Of a stretch of 39,696 bases of DNA, positions 1-7,900 are shown one piece after another. This DNA comes from Anaerolineae bacterium (GTDB taxonomy: Bacteria; Chloroflexota; Anaerolineae; JAFGEY01). The translations under genes and the position numbers were made by a program. Every line of letters begins with the position of its first letter. The stretch's first letter is position 1. The stretch is from the NCBI GenBank assembly GCA_016929775.1, contig JAFGIE010000204.1, positions 1 through 39,696 of the forward strand, read 5' to 3'. Below the pieces are notes generated by a model that was given only the letters and a program-made list of their open reading frames with translations, did not search any database and was not told where the DNA came from.

Positions 1-2
1 AC

Positions 3-581
3 GTCGAGACCCAGGGCGCCGACTATGTCCGGACACAGGCCCTGGTGTACTATGCCCAGCAGTCGTCCGAGGGCGGGCGCGCCGTCGACGTGCACCTGCC
101 ACGTGGCTATGCGGTCCGCCGCTGGCACGGGCACGACCTGTTCCGCGCCAATCGCTACCAGGGCGCCATCGTGCGCGATCACCAGGTCCTGCTGATCCGG
201 CACCAGATGCACGCCGACGGGCGAACGTATTGGGTCCTGCCGGGCGGTGGACGCGAGCTGCGCGAGACGCCGTACGAGTGCGTGCGCCGCGAGATGCGGG
301 AGGAGACCCATCTCGAGGTGCGCATCGAGCGCCTGCTCTTGGACGAGGTCGGGCACCCGGAGGGCATGTATGGACGGATGAAGACCTATCTCTGCCGCCC
401 GGTCGGCGGGCGGGCGCAGCCGGGCAGCGAACCCGAACCAGACGCCGCATCCGCGTACGCGATCGCCGAGGTGGCGTGGTTCGACCTGCGCGACGAGTCG
501 GGTTGGCCCCGCCTGCTGGTCGAGGATCCGTACACCTATCCGCAGTTGCGGCGCATCCGCGCCGCACTCGGCTACAGCTGA
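3..581 (+). CDS. Nudix hydrolase, 5' end beyond the window
   Basis: C-terminal part of a Nudix (MutT-family) pyrophosphohydrolase, which hydrolyses nucleoside diphosphates linked to another group. The Nudix box is visible as GGGRELRE, seven residues, then REMREETHL, which fits Gx5Ex7REUxEExxU with His where the usual final Gly stands. The frame is open to the left edge of the window. A GTG at 45 could start it, but no ribosome binding site precedes it, so the real start probably lies outside. About 48 residues precede the Nudix fold here and resemble nothing I recognise; they could be the end of another domain. It ends 15 nt before the broken hydrolase gene and probably shares its transcript. 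The substrate cannot be predicted. Confidence 0.85.
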   Translation, partial: VETQGADYVRTQALVYYAQQSSEGGRAVDVHLPRGYAVRRWHGHDLFRANRYQGAIVRDHQVLLIRHQMHADGRTYWVLPGGGRELRETPYECVRREMREETHLEVRIERLLLDEVGHPEGMYGRMKTYLCRPVGGRAQPGSEPEPDAASAYAIAEVAWFDLRDESGWPRLLVEDPYTYPQLRRIRAALGYS

Positions 582-596
582 CACACGAGGAGACCC

Positions 597-1685
597 ATGC
601 CAGACGACGACGTCCTACCTGCTCGGCAGTACTATGCGACTGCCCCCTACTTGCTGCGGCGCTACCGGGCCACAGCCCGGCAAATGGGATTCCAGGCGAC
701 CGACCGCCAGGCCCACGCGCACTGGCAGGGCGCGCTGCGCGCCCGGCTGCGCCAGATCGCCGGCATCGACCGCATGCTCTCCTGCGACCTGGACCCGCAC
801 GCGGACGAGCGCGTCTCGCTCGACGGCTACAGCCGCCAGCGCGTGACGATCCAGACCGAACCGGACGTGGTCATGCCCCTCTATGTCCTGGTCCCGGACG
901 ACCTGGCGCCGGGTGAACGCCGCCCGGTGGTGATCGCGCCGCACGGGCATACCAGCGGCGGCAAGTACGCCCCCGCCGGGCGGCGCGACATCGCCGCGCT
1001 GGCAGAGACGATCGCCGTACACAACTAGGACTATGGAGTGCAGTTGGTACGCCAGGGGTTCGTCGTCCTCTGTCCCGATGCGCGCGGCTTTGGCGAGCGG
1101 CGCGAGTGGCCCCGCCAGGGCGACACGGACGACCTGGTCCTGGGCGGTTCGTGCGAGGTGCTCAACCACATGGCAATGCCGTTGGGCCAGACGGTGACCG
1201 GGATGTGGACGTGGGACCTGATGCGCCTGATCGACTATGCCGAGACCCGCGCCGACTGCGACGCGGGGCGCCTCGGCTGCGCGGGCCTCTCGGGCGGCGG
1301 GCTACAGACACTGTGGCTGGCGGCGCTCGACGAGCGGGTGCGCTGCGCCGTCGTCTCGGGCTACTTTTACGGATACCGCGACTCGCTGCTCGTGCTGTGC
1401 GGCAACTGCTCGTGCAACTATGTCCCCCACCTCTGGGAGACCGCCGACATGGGCGACATCGGCGCGCTGATCGCGCCGCGTCCACTGCTGATCGAGACGG
1501 GCTCGCGCGACGCGCTAAATGGCGCGCGCGGTCTCGAGAACGTCGTCGAGCAGGTCGCGATCGCGCAGCGCGCCTACGACCTGCTCGGGACGCCCGACCT
1601 CCTGGCGCACAGCGTCTTTGAGGGCGAGCACCGCTGGCACGGCGTGGAGGCTATCCCCTGGCTCGTGCGCTGGCTGAAGGCATAG
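597..1685 (+). pseudogene. Alpha/beta hydrolase (acetyl-esterase/dienelactone hydrolase type) broken by one amber codon
   Basis: Two open segments, 597-1028 and 1029-1685, lie in the same reading frame and are separated only by TAG at 1026-1028 (codon 144). Read through, they give one continuous 362-residue alpha/beta hydrolase. The N-terminal half carries the strand and HGH oxyanion region (VVIAPHGHTSGG). The second half carries the nucleophile elbow GLSGGG (Ser232), the acid in ETGSRD (Asp305) and the catalytic His in EGEHRWHG (His345). The residues around the stop read HN-stop-DYG, where relatives usually have a tyrosine (NYDYG), so TAC or TAT to TAG by one base change explains the break. 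The ATG has a GAGGAG site. The downstream half could restart at GTG 1038 but would lack part of the core sheet. A sequencing error or stop readthrough remains possible. Confidence 0.85.
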
Positions 1686-1709
1686 CCCGCACGGCGGTGG
1701 GGCTCGGTC

Positions 1710-2798
1710 TCAGTCCGCCGGCTCGAGCGAGCGGACGCCGCCCAGGGCATTGGTCGTGATCCGCCAGCGGCTGCCGATCGGGAACTGGGCCAAGGCCTCG
1801 GGGTCGCTCGTGGTGTGCGTATAGTCCTTGCCGTCCGCGTCCAGGATGACCCTGTACGTCTCTTCCCGCCTGCCCTCGCGCTGGTTGGCGCCCAGGGAGA
1901 CGGCGGGCCAACGGGGGTTGCGATCCTGTCCTTCGAGCGTGAGCGTGTCCACGACCCGCCACTCCTGGACCGTGTACTCGCACATGTCCTCGTAGACCCG
2001 GTACTCGCAGTCCTGCACGACCTCGCCGCGACCAGTGCCCGTATCCACGGTGTACGGCGTGCCGCACACCTCGGTCGCATTGGGCGCCGGGCTGTCCTGC
2101 GTGCGCCGGTAGCGGGGCGTACACTCGCCGACCCGCACGCCAGACGGCACCTCATCCCACCAGGCGGTCTTGGTCACGTCGGTCAGGGCCTCGATCGCGA
2201 TCGCGCGCTCCCACGACACGCTCTCGACTACGCCGATCGCTTCCCTGGACGGGACCAACGCCATGACCACGATCACGCAGATCGCGATCGCAAGCAGCGC
2301 ACCCGCGCCGATCGCCAGGATCGCCGCCGGGCCCAGCTTGCGCTTCTCGCTCTCCTGCGCGGGCGCAGGCGGCTTGGGCTGCGCTGCGCGAGGGAGGGCG
2401 GCGCCACACGCCGTGCAGTGCAGCGCGTTGGGGTGGTTCTCGGCCCCGCAGTTGGGGCACTTGACCGGGGACGCGGCGCCGCTCTTGTACGCGCCCAGCA
2501 CCTGTCCGCTGGCGCGCGCCTCGGCGGAGGTCAGGTCAGCCCCGCACTGGCTGCAGCGCTCCGCGCCCGCTGCATTGCGCGCCCCGCAGAAGGCACAGTG
2601 CACGTCGGGCCCAGCCTTGGCGCGCGCGATCTCATCCGCGTCCTCGATCAGCTCCGCCTCCGCTGCCTGTTGGAACGCCACGCGCTCGGGCTGCGCGCGC
2701 CCACAGCTCGTACAGACCTTGTCCGTCCCCCGGTTGCGCGTCCCACACTGCGGGCACGTCCACTCTAGCTCGACATAGCCCACTGTCTTTCTAACCAT
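1710..2798 (-). CDS. Membrane protein with three N-terminal zinc ribbons
   Basis: A 362-residue protein of unknown role. Three CxxC...CxxC zinc ribbons are visible: Cys15/18/29/32, Cys68/71/82/85 and Cys114/117/128/131. A Pro/Lys-rich linker (about 136-155) follows, then one membrane segment (about 157-181) and a C-terminal domain of about 180 residues with several Cys and many Thr/Arg/Glu. By the positive-inside rule (KRK just before the segment), the ribbons are cytoplasmic and the C-terminal domain lies outside. Zinc ribbons of this type often bind nucleic acid or other proteins; here the partner is unknown. The gene stands alone, tail-to-tail with the broken hydrolase and behind the aldo/keto reductase, 72 nt away. 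The start ATG has a GGAGTGGAG site. I do not recognise the C-terminal domain. Confidence 0.85.
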   Translation of the reverse strand: MVRKTVGYVELEWTCPQCGTRNRGTDKVCTSCGRAQPERVAFQQAAEAELIEDADEIARAKAGPDVHCAFCGARNAAGAERCSQCGADLTSAEARASGQVLGAYKSGAASPVKCPNCGAENHPNALHCTACGAALPRAAQPKPPAPAQESEKRKLGPAAILAIGAGALLAIAICVIVVMALVPSREAIGVVESVSWERAIAIEALTDVTKTAWWDEVPSGVRVGECTPRYRRTQDSPAPNATEVCGTPYTVDTGTGRGEVVQDCEYRVYEDMCEYTVQEWRVVDTLTLEGQDRNPRWPAVSLGANQREGRREETYRVILDADGKDYTHTTSDPEALAQFPIGSRWRITTNALGGVRSLEPAD

Positions 2799-2870
2799 CG
2801 TGCTCCACTCCTCACCACGTGCCCGTCGGGCGCGCCTGGCGTCACGGGCATGCTCCGTGCGGCATCTTGC

Positions 2871-3749
2871 CTAGCCGCGCCGCTCTCGCTGGGGCGGATC
2901 CCAAGCGGTGGGTTGGCTCCAGCTGTTCGCCTTCCAGGGCATCTTGTCCGGGCGCACGAGGTGGATGATGTCCTGGAAAAAGGCCAACCGCTCGACATCG
3001 GTCATGGGCGTATACGCCTCGGCGATCGCCAGGTTCTGCTCGAGCTGGGCCATGCTTTCCATGCCCACGATCACGGTGCTCACCGGAAGGCCAAAGGCGT
3101 AACGCAGCGAGCGCTCGACCTCGTGGGTCAAGCTCCCCAGTCCGAGGACCTTCATGGCGATCGTGGCGACGCCGCGGGCATTGGCGATCGGCAGGAACTC
3201 TTCCGCAAAGCTCCGGAAAAAGTGATCCAGCGCCGAGACGGCGATCAGGGCGCTATCGAACGGGAAGCGGTCCAACGCCTCGACCAGGATCTGTGGGTCG
3301 CGGTGCCCGCTGATGCTGATGTAGCGGATCAGGCCCTCGTCGCGCGCCTGCAGGGCGGTCTCGAGCGCGCCGCCGGGAGCGGTGAAGGCATCCAGCCGCT
3401 CGTACGAGAAGACGTCGTGAAAGCGCCACTCGTCGACGTGGTCGGTCTGCAGCCGGGTCAGGCTCTCCTCGAGCTGGCGGCGCGCGCCGTCGCGCGTCGG
3501 ATCAAAGACCTTGGTCGCGATCCACATCTCGTCCCGCCGGTGCGCGACCACCTTGCCCATGCGCGTCTCCGCCTGCCCGCGTGAATAGGCCCACGCCGTG
3601 TCAAAGTAGCGGATCCCGCGATCGATCGCCGTGTTGACGATCTCGATCGCTTCCTCTTCAGTGCAGTGGTGCCCATCGACGATGCGCTGCCCGCCAAAGC
3701 TCAGGATCGGGAACGACGCGCCTGTCCGGCCAAATGGTCTGGTTTCCAT
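2871..3749 (-). CDS. Aldo/keto reductase
   Basis: A 292-residue NAD(P)H-dependent oxidoreductase of the aldo/keto reductase superfamily, cytoplasmic, reducing aldehydes or ketones or oxidising the reverse alcohols. The catalytic tetrad is in place: Asp50 in RYFDTAWAY, Tyr55, Lys80 in WIATK and His111 in the RFHDVF strand. The TIM-barrel N-terminus (GRTGASFPILSFGG) and the late cofactor-binding segment (VSTVIVGMESMAQLEQN) are typical of the bacterial YajO/IolS-like branch. It lacks the C-terminal ferredoxin-like extension seen in some relatives. The ATG at 3749 has a GAGAGGAG site 6-8 nt upstream. That site lies just beyond the stump of an MFS gene, so the reductase may once have been second in an operon with that transporter. 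The substrate is unknown. Confidence 0.93.
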   Translation of the reverse strand: METRPFGRTGASFPILSFGGQRIVDGHHCTEEEAIEIVNTAIDRGIRYFDTAWAYSRGQAETRMGKVVAHRRDEMWIATKVFDPTRDGARRQLEESLTRLQTDHVDEWRFHDVFSYERLDAFTAPGGALETALQARDEGLIRYISISGHRDPQILVEALDRFPFDSALIAVSALDHFFRSFAEEFLPIANARGVATIAMKVLGLGSLTHEVERSLRYAFGLPVSTVIVGMESMAQLEQNLAIAEAYTPMTDVERLAFFQDIIHLVRPDKMPWKANSWSQPTAWDPPQRERRG

Positions 3750-3774
3750 CGTACACTCCTCTCTGCGGCAGCAG

Positions 3775-3897
3775 CACGGCTGCCTGTGGCACGCCCAGCC
3801 TCACCGCATAGCCTGGCAGCATCGGCAGGACGCCGTTGCCGATGATCATCGGGAGGAGACTGCATGCAAAGAGCGCCGCCACGCGCCGCCTGTTCAT
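3775..3897 (-). pseudogene. N-terminal remnant of an MFS transporter
   Basis: Forty-one codons with the character of the first transmembrane helix of a major facilitator transporter: MNRRR, then ALFACSLLPMIIGNGVLPML and a short loop ending RLGVPQAAV. They keep a proper start with GAGGAGG upstream (minus strand). The usual next helix is missing: the frame runs directly into the ribosome binding site and coding region of the aldo/keto reductase and stops there (at 3658). The simplest reading is that a deletion removed the remaining eleven or so helices and joined the stump to the reductase. Translation as a 79-residue peptide is possible but unlikely to be functional. The family call rests on sequence character alone. 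Confidence 0.6.
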
Positions 3898-3932
3898 CGA
3901 TGCCTCCTCTGCGCCTAGGCCACACGCCGGGA

Positions 3933-4751
3933 CTAGAAGGGAAAGAGCCGTTCTAGCGCCGCCGCATCCAGCGCGGCGCCGTACTCGCAGATCTCGAACG
4001 CCTCGGCATACTGCACCGCGCCCCCGCGCGCCTCGCCGTAGCGCTCGATCAGCCGCGCGCGATACCGCTCCGCGACCCGCCGCATGCGCGCATCGCGCAC
4101 CTGGGCCAACCAGGCGCGCCGCTCGGCGTCACCCTCGGGCACCTGGTCCGCGACCCCGGCATTATAGGGCAGCCACTCGTAGAACTGGGAGACGTGGCAG
4201 TGCAGGGCATCCAGCTTGCGCTCGATCACGTCGTCGATCGCCACGATCACGTCCGGTATAAAGGGATAGGGCTTTTGGAAGCTGTCATAGAGATAGACCG
4301 CCGCCGGGTTGCGGCGCAGGTGCTGCGCGTGGGAGAGGACGTTGGGCACGGTGACCACGTACAGCGCATCCTGCACTACCTGCGCCGTGTAGCGGTGGTC
4401 AGGATGATAGTCCCACGGGCGAGGGGCCATGATCAGGTCGGGCTGGAAGCCGCGGATGATCTCGATCACCTGGTGGCGCACCTCCAGGCTGGGCACCAGC
4501 TCGCCGTCGTGGTTGTCGAGGGTGATATAGTCGCAGCCCAGGACTGCGCCCGAGGCTGCCGCTTCGGCGCGCCGGCGCCAGGCGAGGGGCGCGCCGCCCT
4601 GCTCGTGGTGACCGGCGTCCCCGTTGGTCAGCGAGACCATCTGGACGGTGTGCCCGCGCTGGCTGTACAGCGCAGCCACGCCCCCGGCGCAGATGTCGGC
4701 ATCGTCGGGGTGTGCACCAAAGATCAGCACGCGGATGGGGTCGATGGGCAT
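3933..4751 (-). CDS. PIG-L family N-deacetylase
   Basis: A zinc-dependent deacetylase of the PIG-L/LmbE family (272 residues), which removes acetyl groups from N-acetylglucosamine-type sugars or conjugates such as the mycothiol and bacillithiol precursors. The metal motifs are AHPDD (residues 13-17) and HPDH (116-119), giving the expected His14, Asp17 and His119 ligands. Asp16 is the usual general base. A longer frame extends to 4814, but the ATG at 4751 is preferred because a ribosome binding site (GCGAGAAAGAG) lies just upstream and the promoter at 4788-4814 covers the longer N-terminus. It is a single-gene unit downstream of the regulator/kinase pair. No thiol-biosynthesis partner is nearby, so a role in sugar catabolism is equally possible. 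Confidence 0.92.
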   Translation of the reverse strand: MPIDPIRVLIFGAHPDDADICAGGVAALYSQRGHTVQMVSLTNGDAGHHEQGGAPLAWRRRAEAAASGAVLGCDYITLDNHDGELVPSLEVRHQVIEIIRGFQPDLIMAPRPWDYHPDHRYTAQVVQDALYVVTVPNVLSHAQHLRRNPAAVYLYDSFQKPYPFIPDVIVAIDDVIERKLDALHCHVSQFYEWLPYNAGVADQVPEGDAERRAWLAQVRDARMRRVAERYRARLIERYGEARGGAVQYAEAFEICEYGAALDAAALERLFPF

Positions 4752-4787
4752 GTCGGCTCTTTCTCGCTTCCCCAGATGGGTATCTAC

Positions 4788-4814
4788 ATTATAGCATAGC
4801 CCCGCCACGCGCAA
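4788..4814 (-). promoter_or_regulatory. Sigma-70 promoter for the PIG-L deacetylase gene
   Basis: On the minus strand, TTGCGC, 15 bp, then TATAAT preceded by TGC, an extended -10. The perfect -10 sits about 37 bp upstream of the ATG at 4751. The 15-bp spacer is short, and the extended -10 may compensate. Confidence 0.6.
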
Positions 4815-4839
4815 AAGCCGGGATGGGTGGAGGCACTCG

Positions 4840-6282
4840 CTATGCAGCGTCCTCGCCGGGCGCCTGCGGGGCGTGCAGCGTCACGGTGAACGTGCTGCCT
4901 GTCTCGACCCCGCTCTCGATCGCGATCGTCCCGCCCTGCGCTTCGACCAAGCCCTTGGCGATCGACAAGCCCAGTCCAAAGCCGGGCGCGCCTCGCGCTT
5001 CGCCGGCGCGGTAAAAGCGGTCAAACACGCGCGCGCAGACGTCAGGGGGCATGCCCGGCCCATCGTCTGCAACCTGGATCGAGACCACGTCCCCGTCCTG
5101 CGCAGCAGCGATGCGGACCGCACCCGAGGTGTGCACGATCGCATTGTCCACGAGCGCCAGTAGGACCTGCTTGAGCGCATCCCGGTTCGCCAGGGCAAGG
5201 AGACCAGGCGGCGCCTCACAGATCAGGGCGCGACCGGGCGCCAGCGTGGCGCCCTGCCGGCAGACGTCCTCCACCACCGGGCCCACCGCCAGCGCTTCGC
5301 ACTCGAGGGGCGTCCCGGCATCGGCGCGCGCCACGATCAACAGGTCGTTCACCAGCCGGATCAGGCGTTCGCTCTCGCTGACCAGGTCGTCCAGGACCTC
5401 GTCGCGCTCGTGCGCAGGAAGGGGCGGCACGCGATACAACAGCGCGAGGTTGCCGCGGATCGTCGTCAGCGGCGTGCGCAGCTCGTGCGACACATCGGCG
5501 ACGAACCTGCGCTGCGCGTGCAGCGAGCGCGCGATCTGCTGGTACGCCTCCTCTAGGCGCGTGAGCATGGCGTTAAAGGTCGTCGCCAGCTGACCGACCT
5601 CGTCGTTCGGCCCCTGGTAGCGCACGCGTTGCGCCAAGTCCCGCGCCTCACCGATCGCGTGCGCCGTCTGGGTGATACGGTGGATCGGGCGCAGCGTATA
5701 ACCCGCCAGCGCCCAGCCCACGCCAAAGGCGATCAGCATCGTGCTGACGCCGCCTACGATCAGGGCGGCGCCGAGCGCAGCGAGGGCGCGATCGCGGTCC
5801 GCCAGGGAGCGTCCCACCTGGACGATCGCGACCAGGCGCCCGTTCACGACCACCGGCTCGTCGTAGATCAGCCAGCGTTCCTCCTCGAGCTGCGCGGTCT
5901 CGACCCAGGAACGCCCCGCACGCAGCCACTCCAGGCCTCGCGCGCTGAGCGGCAGGGCCTGATCGATCTGGTTGAGTGGATGGTCGAGCGGCGCGCCCGT
6001 CCCATCGAGGACATAGATCCGGTCTCGCGCGCGGAACTCGCGCAGGTCCATCTCCCCGACCTGGAAGCCGGGCCGGTCCTCGCGCGGCACGAAAGGGGCA
6101 TCGCCCAGCGGGCGCCCGTGCGCGACGGCAAGCGCCGTTCGCTGCGCCGTGTGCGCCAGATCGGTGCGAAAGAGCCGCAGCGTAGACTGAGACTGGACGA
6201 GGTAGAGGAGCCCGCCAAAGGCGATCAGCGTCAGGGCCAAGATAGCCGAGTAGAGCACGGTCAGGCGGAGCCGGATCGACAC
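4840..6282 (-). CDS. Membrane sensor histidine kinase
   Basis: A 480-residue two-component sensor kinase in the inner membrane. Two membrane helices (about 8-30 and 168-192) flank an extracytoplasmic sensor region of about 135 residues that I cannot assign to a known fold. A HAMP domain follows (about 192-245), then the HisKA helix with the phosphorylated His266 in FVADVSHELRTP, then the ATPase domain: N box LVDNA (378-382), G1 DDGPGMP (406-412) and G2 GFGLGL (434-439). The start is GTG at 6282, two bases after the stop of the regulator gene, with GAGGAGG in the end of that gene, so translation is probably coupled. It should phosphorylate the regulator encoded just upstream. The signal is unknown. 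Confidence 0.96.
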   Translation of the reverse strand: MSIRLRLTVLYSAILALTLIAFGGLLYLVQSQSTLRLFRTDLAHTAQRTALAVAHGRPLGDAPFVPREDRPGFQVGEMDLREFRARDRIYVLDGTGAPLDHPLNQIDQALPLSARGLEWLRAGRSWVETAQLEEERWLIYDEPVVVNGRLVAIVQVGRSLADRDRALAALGAALIVGGVSTMLIAFGVGWALAGYTLRPIHRITQTAHAIGEARDLAQRVRYQGPNDEVGQLATTFNAMLTRLEEAYQQIARSLHAQRRFVADVSHELRTPLTTIRGNLALLYRVPPLPAHERDEVLDDLVSESERLIRLVNDLLIVARADAGTPLECEALAVGPVVEDVCRQGATLAPGRALICEAPPGLLALANRDALKQVLLALVDNAIVHTSGAVRIAAAQDGDVVSIQVADDGPGMPPDVCARVFDRFYRAGEARGAPGFGLGLSIAKGLVEAQGGTIAIESGVETGSTFTVTLHAPQAPGEDAA

Positions 6283-6284
6283 GG

Positions 6285-6965
6285 CTATGCCTCCTCCCGC
6301 AGGACATAGCCCACGCCGCGCATCGTGTGGATCAGACGGGGCCCGCCCCCCGCCTCGAGCTTGCGCCGCAGGTAGCCAACATAGACCTCGAGCACGTTGT
6401 CATCGCCCCCGAAATCGTACCCCCACACCTGGGTCAGGATCTGCTCGCGCTCCAGTACCTGCCCCGGATGCCGCATCAAGAGGTGCAGCAGGTCGAACTC
6501 GGTCGGGGTCAGGGCGAGGTCCACCCCATCGCGACTCGCGAGGTGCGCGTCGGGATCGAGCGTGAGCCCACCATACGAGAGGACGCGCCGCGCCTTCCCG
6601 GCTTCGGTGCGGCGCAGCAGGGCGTGCACGCGCGCCACCAATTCGGCGGGGGCAAAGGGTTTGACCAGGTAGTCGTCGGCTCCGCTCTCCAGCCCCTCCA
6701 CGCGGTTCTCGATCGCGTCGCGCGCGGTGAGCATGAGGACCATAGTCTCGTCCTCGCGCTCGCGCAGGCGCCGCACGACCTGGATGCCGTCCAGCCCGGG
6801 CATCATCCAGTCGAGGATCACCACGTCGGGCCGGCGTGCGGTGACCTGCGCCAGAGCGGCGTGCCCGTCCGTCGCCGTGACCACGTCCATGCCCTCATAG
6901 ACCAGCGTGCGCTGCAGCATCCGCAGCAAGCGTTCGTCGTCGTCTACGATCAACACCGTGGGCAT
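6285..6965 (-). CDS. OmpR/PhoB-type response regulator
   Basis: A 226-residue transcription regulator: receiver domain (1-115), then a winged-helix DNA-binding domain (about 130-224). The receiver has the acidic pair Asp8/Asp9, the phosphorylated Asp52 (VILDWMMPG), Thr80 and Lys102 (VKPF). The output domain has the usual LTPTEFDLL and RRKLE...IHTMRGVGYVL segments. The frame extends to 7022, but ATG 6965 is chosen for its GAGGAGG site and because the promoter at 6988-7016 would lie inside the longer version. It is first in a two-gene operon with the sensor kinase. Its targets are unknown; the divergent CBS-ACT gene shares the intergenic region and could be one. Confidence 0.96.
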   Translation of the reverse strand: MPTVLIVDDDERLLRMLQRTLVYEGMDVVTATDGHAALAQVTARRPDVVILDWMMPGLDGIQVVRRLREREDETMVLMLTARDAIENRVEGLESGADDYLVKPFAPAELVARVHALLRRTEAGKARRVLSYGGLTLDPDAHLASRDGVDLALTPTEFDLLHLLMRHPGQVLEREQILTQVWGYDFGGDDNVLEVYVGYLRRKLEAGGGPRLIHTMRGVGYVLREEA

Positions 6966-6987
6966 CGCGATCCTCCTCGTCGCCGCC

Positions 6988-7016
6988 ATTATATACGATG
7001 GCGCATCAACAGCCAA
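6988..7016 (-). promoter_or_regulatory. Sigma-70 promoter for the two-component operon
   Basis: On the minus strand, TTGGCT, exactly 17 bp, TATAAT. The -10 is a perfect match and lies about 22 bp upstream of the ATG at 6965, so the leader is very short. No direct repeat that might be the regulator's own site is evident. Confidence 0.72.
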
Positions 7017-7157
7017 GCGCACTGCCGCGAACGTGCCCGGGATTCAGACTTTTGTCATAGACGCCAGACCCAGATCGAGTACACTAGAGGTGATGCGATG
7101 AATTCCGGTCGGGGCGCCGGCACCCCCGTCACACACCGGCAGGAAGGTACGACGACG

Positions 7158-7823
7158 ATGCTAGTCCGCGAGCGAATGACCCACGACCCGACGACCGTCT
7201 ACCCGGACACGTCCGTGGCAGACGCCCTGAAACGAATGCGCCAGGATGGCGTACGGCGCTATCCCGTGATCGACCGGGAGACCGGTGCCCTGATCGGGAT
7301 CGTGACCGAGAAGGAGCTGCTCTACGCATCGCCCTCCCCCGTCACCTCGCTCAGCATGCACGAACTGCACTATCTGCTCTCCAGGCTGACCGTCGACAAG
7401 GTCATGTCTACCGATCTGGCAACCGTGAGCGAGGAGACGTTGATCGAAGAAGCGGCGCTGCTCATGATCGACCACAAGGTGGGCGCGCTGCCGGTCATGC
7501 GGGGGACGCAACTGGTCGGGATCATCACCGAGACCGACCTGTTCAGGACCTTCACCGAGCTGTTCGCGGCGCGGGAAGAGGGTGTGCGCCTCACGCTGCT
7601 CGTGCCCGAGCAGCGCGGCGAGTTAGCCGAGATCGCCAGCGCGATCGCGGCAACGGGCGGCAACGTGATCGCGCTCGGCACCTTCCAGGGCAGTGACCCG
7701 AGCAGCCGCCTGCTCACGATCAAGGTGACGGGGGCCTCGCGAACTGCCCTGATCGACGCGCTGCGCGCGCTCGAGGTAGAGGTCCTCGATGCGCGCGAAT
7801 GCCTCCAGGCAGTGGCCTGCTGA
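7158..7823 (+). CDS. CBS-CBS-ACT domain protein (AcuB-like)
   Basis: A 221-residue cytoplasmic protein with two CBS repeats followed by an ACT domain, the order found in AcuB of Bacillus. CBS1 spans about 1-55 (MLVRERMTHDPTTV, RYPVIDRETGALIGIVTEKEL) and CBS2 about 75-130 (VDKVMSTDLATV, ALPVMRGTQLVGIITETDL). The ACT domain spans about 140-210 (RLTLLVPEQRGELAEIASAIA, then GNVIALGTF). CBS pairs bind adenosyl ligands, and ACT domains bind amino acids or other small effectors, so a metabolic sensing role is likely. No acuA or acuC lies nearby. A longer open frame begins far upstream, but ATG 7158 has AGGAAGG about 11 nt before it and opens directly on the CBS fold. A possible -10 (TACACT, about 7079-7084) lacks a convincing -35. 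Confidence 0.9.
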   Translation: MLVRERMTHDPTTVYPDTSVADALKRMRQDGVRRYPVIDRETGALIGIVTEKELLYASPSPVTSLSMHELHYLLSRLTVDKVMSTDLATVSEETLIEEAALLMIDHKVGALPVMRGTQLVGIITETDLFRTFTELFAAREEGVRLTLLVPEQRGELAEIASAIAATGGNVIALGTFQGSDPSSRLLTIKVTGASRTALIDALRALEVEVLDARECLQAVAC

Positions 7824-7900
7824 CCGGAGGCGAAGAGGGCGCCGGAACGAGAAAGCGCAGCACGCCGGTCAAAGCAGGACCATGGTGCGCGATCGGCCCG

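Noticed and set aside
1038..1685. The second half of the broken hydrolase as an independent gene from GTG 1038
   Set aside because: No ribosome binding site lies before it and it would lack the first half of the hydrolase fold; same-frame continuity across one stop is the better explanation.
7071..7090. A promoter for the CBS-ACT gene (TTGTCA and TACACT)
   Set aside because: The spacer would be 22 bp, too long for a sigma-70 promoter. Only the -10-like hexamer is mentioned, in the gene entry.
6327..7823. A 498-codon open frame ending in the CBS-ACT protein
   Set aside because: Its first 277 codons lie opposite the response regulator and have the Arg/Gly/His-rich look of an antisense frame. 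The CBS fold starts at ATG 7158 with a good ribosome binding site.
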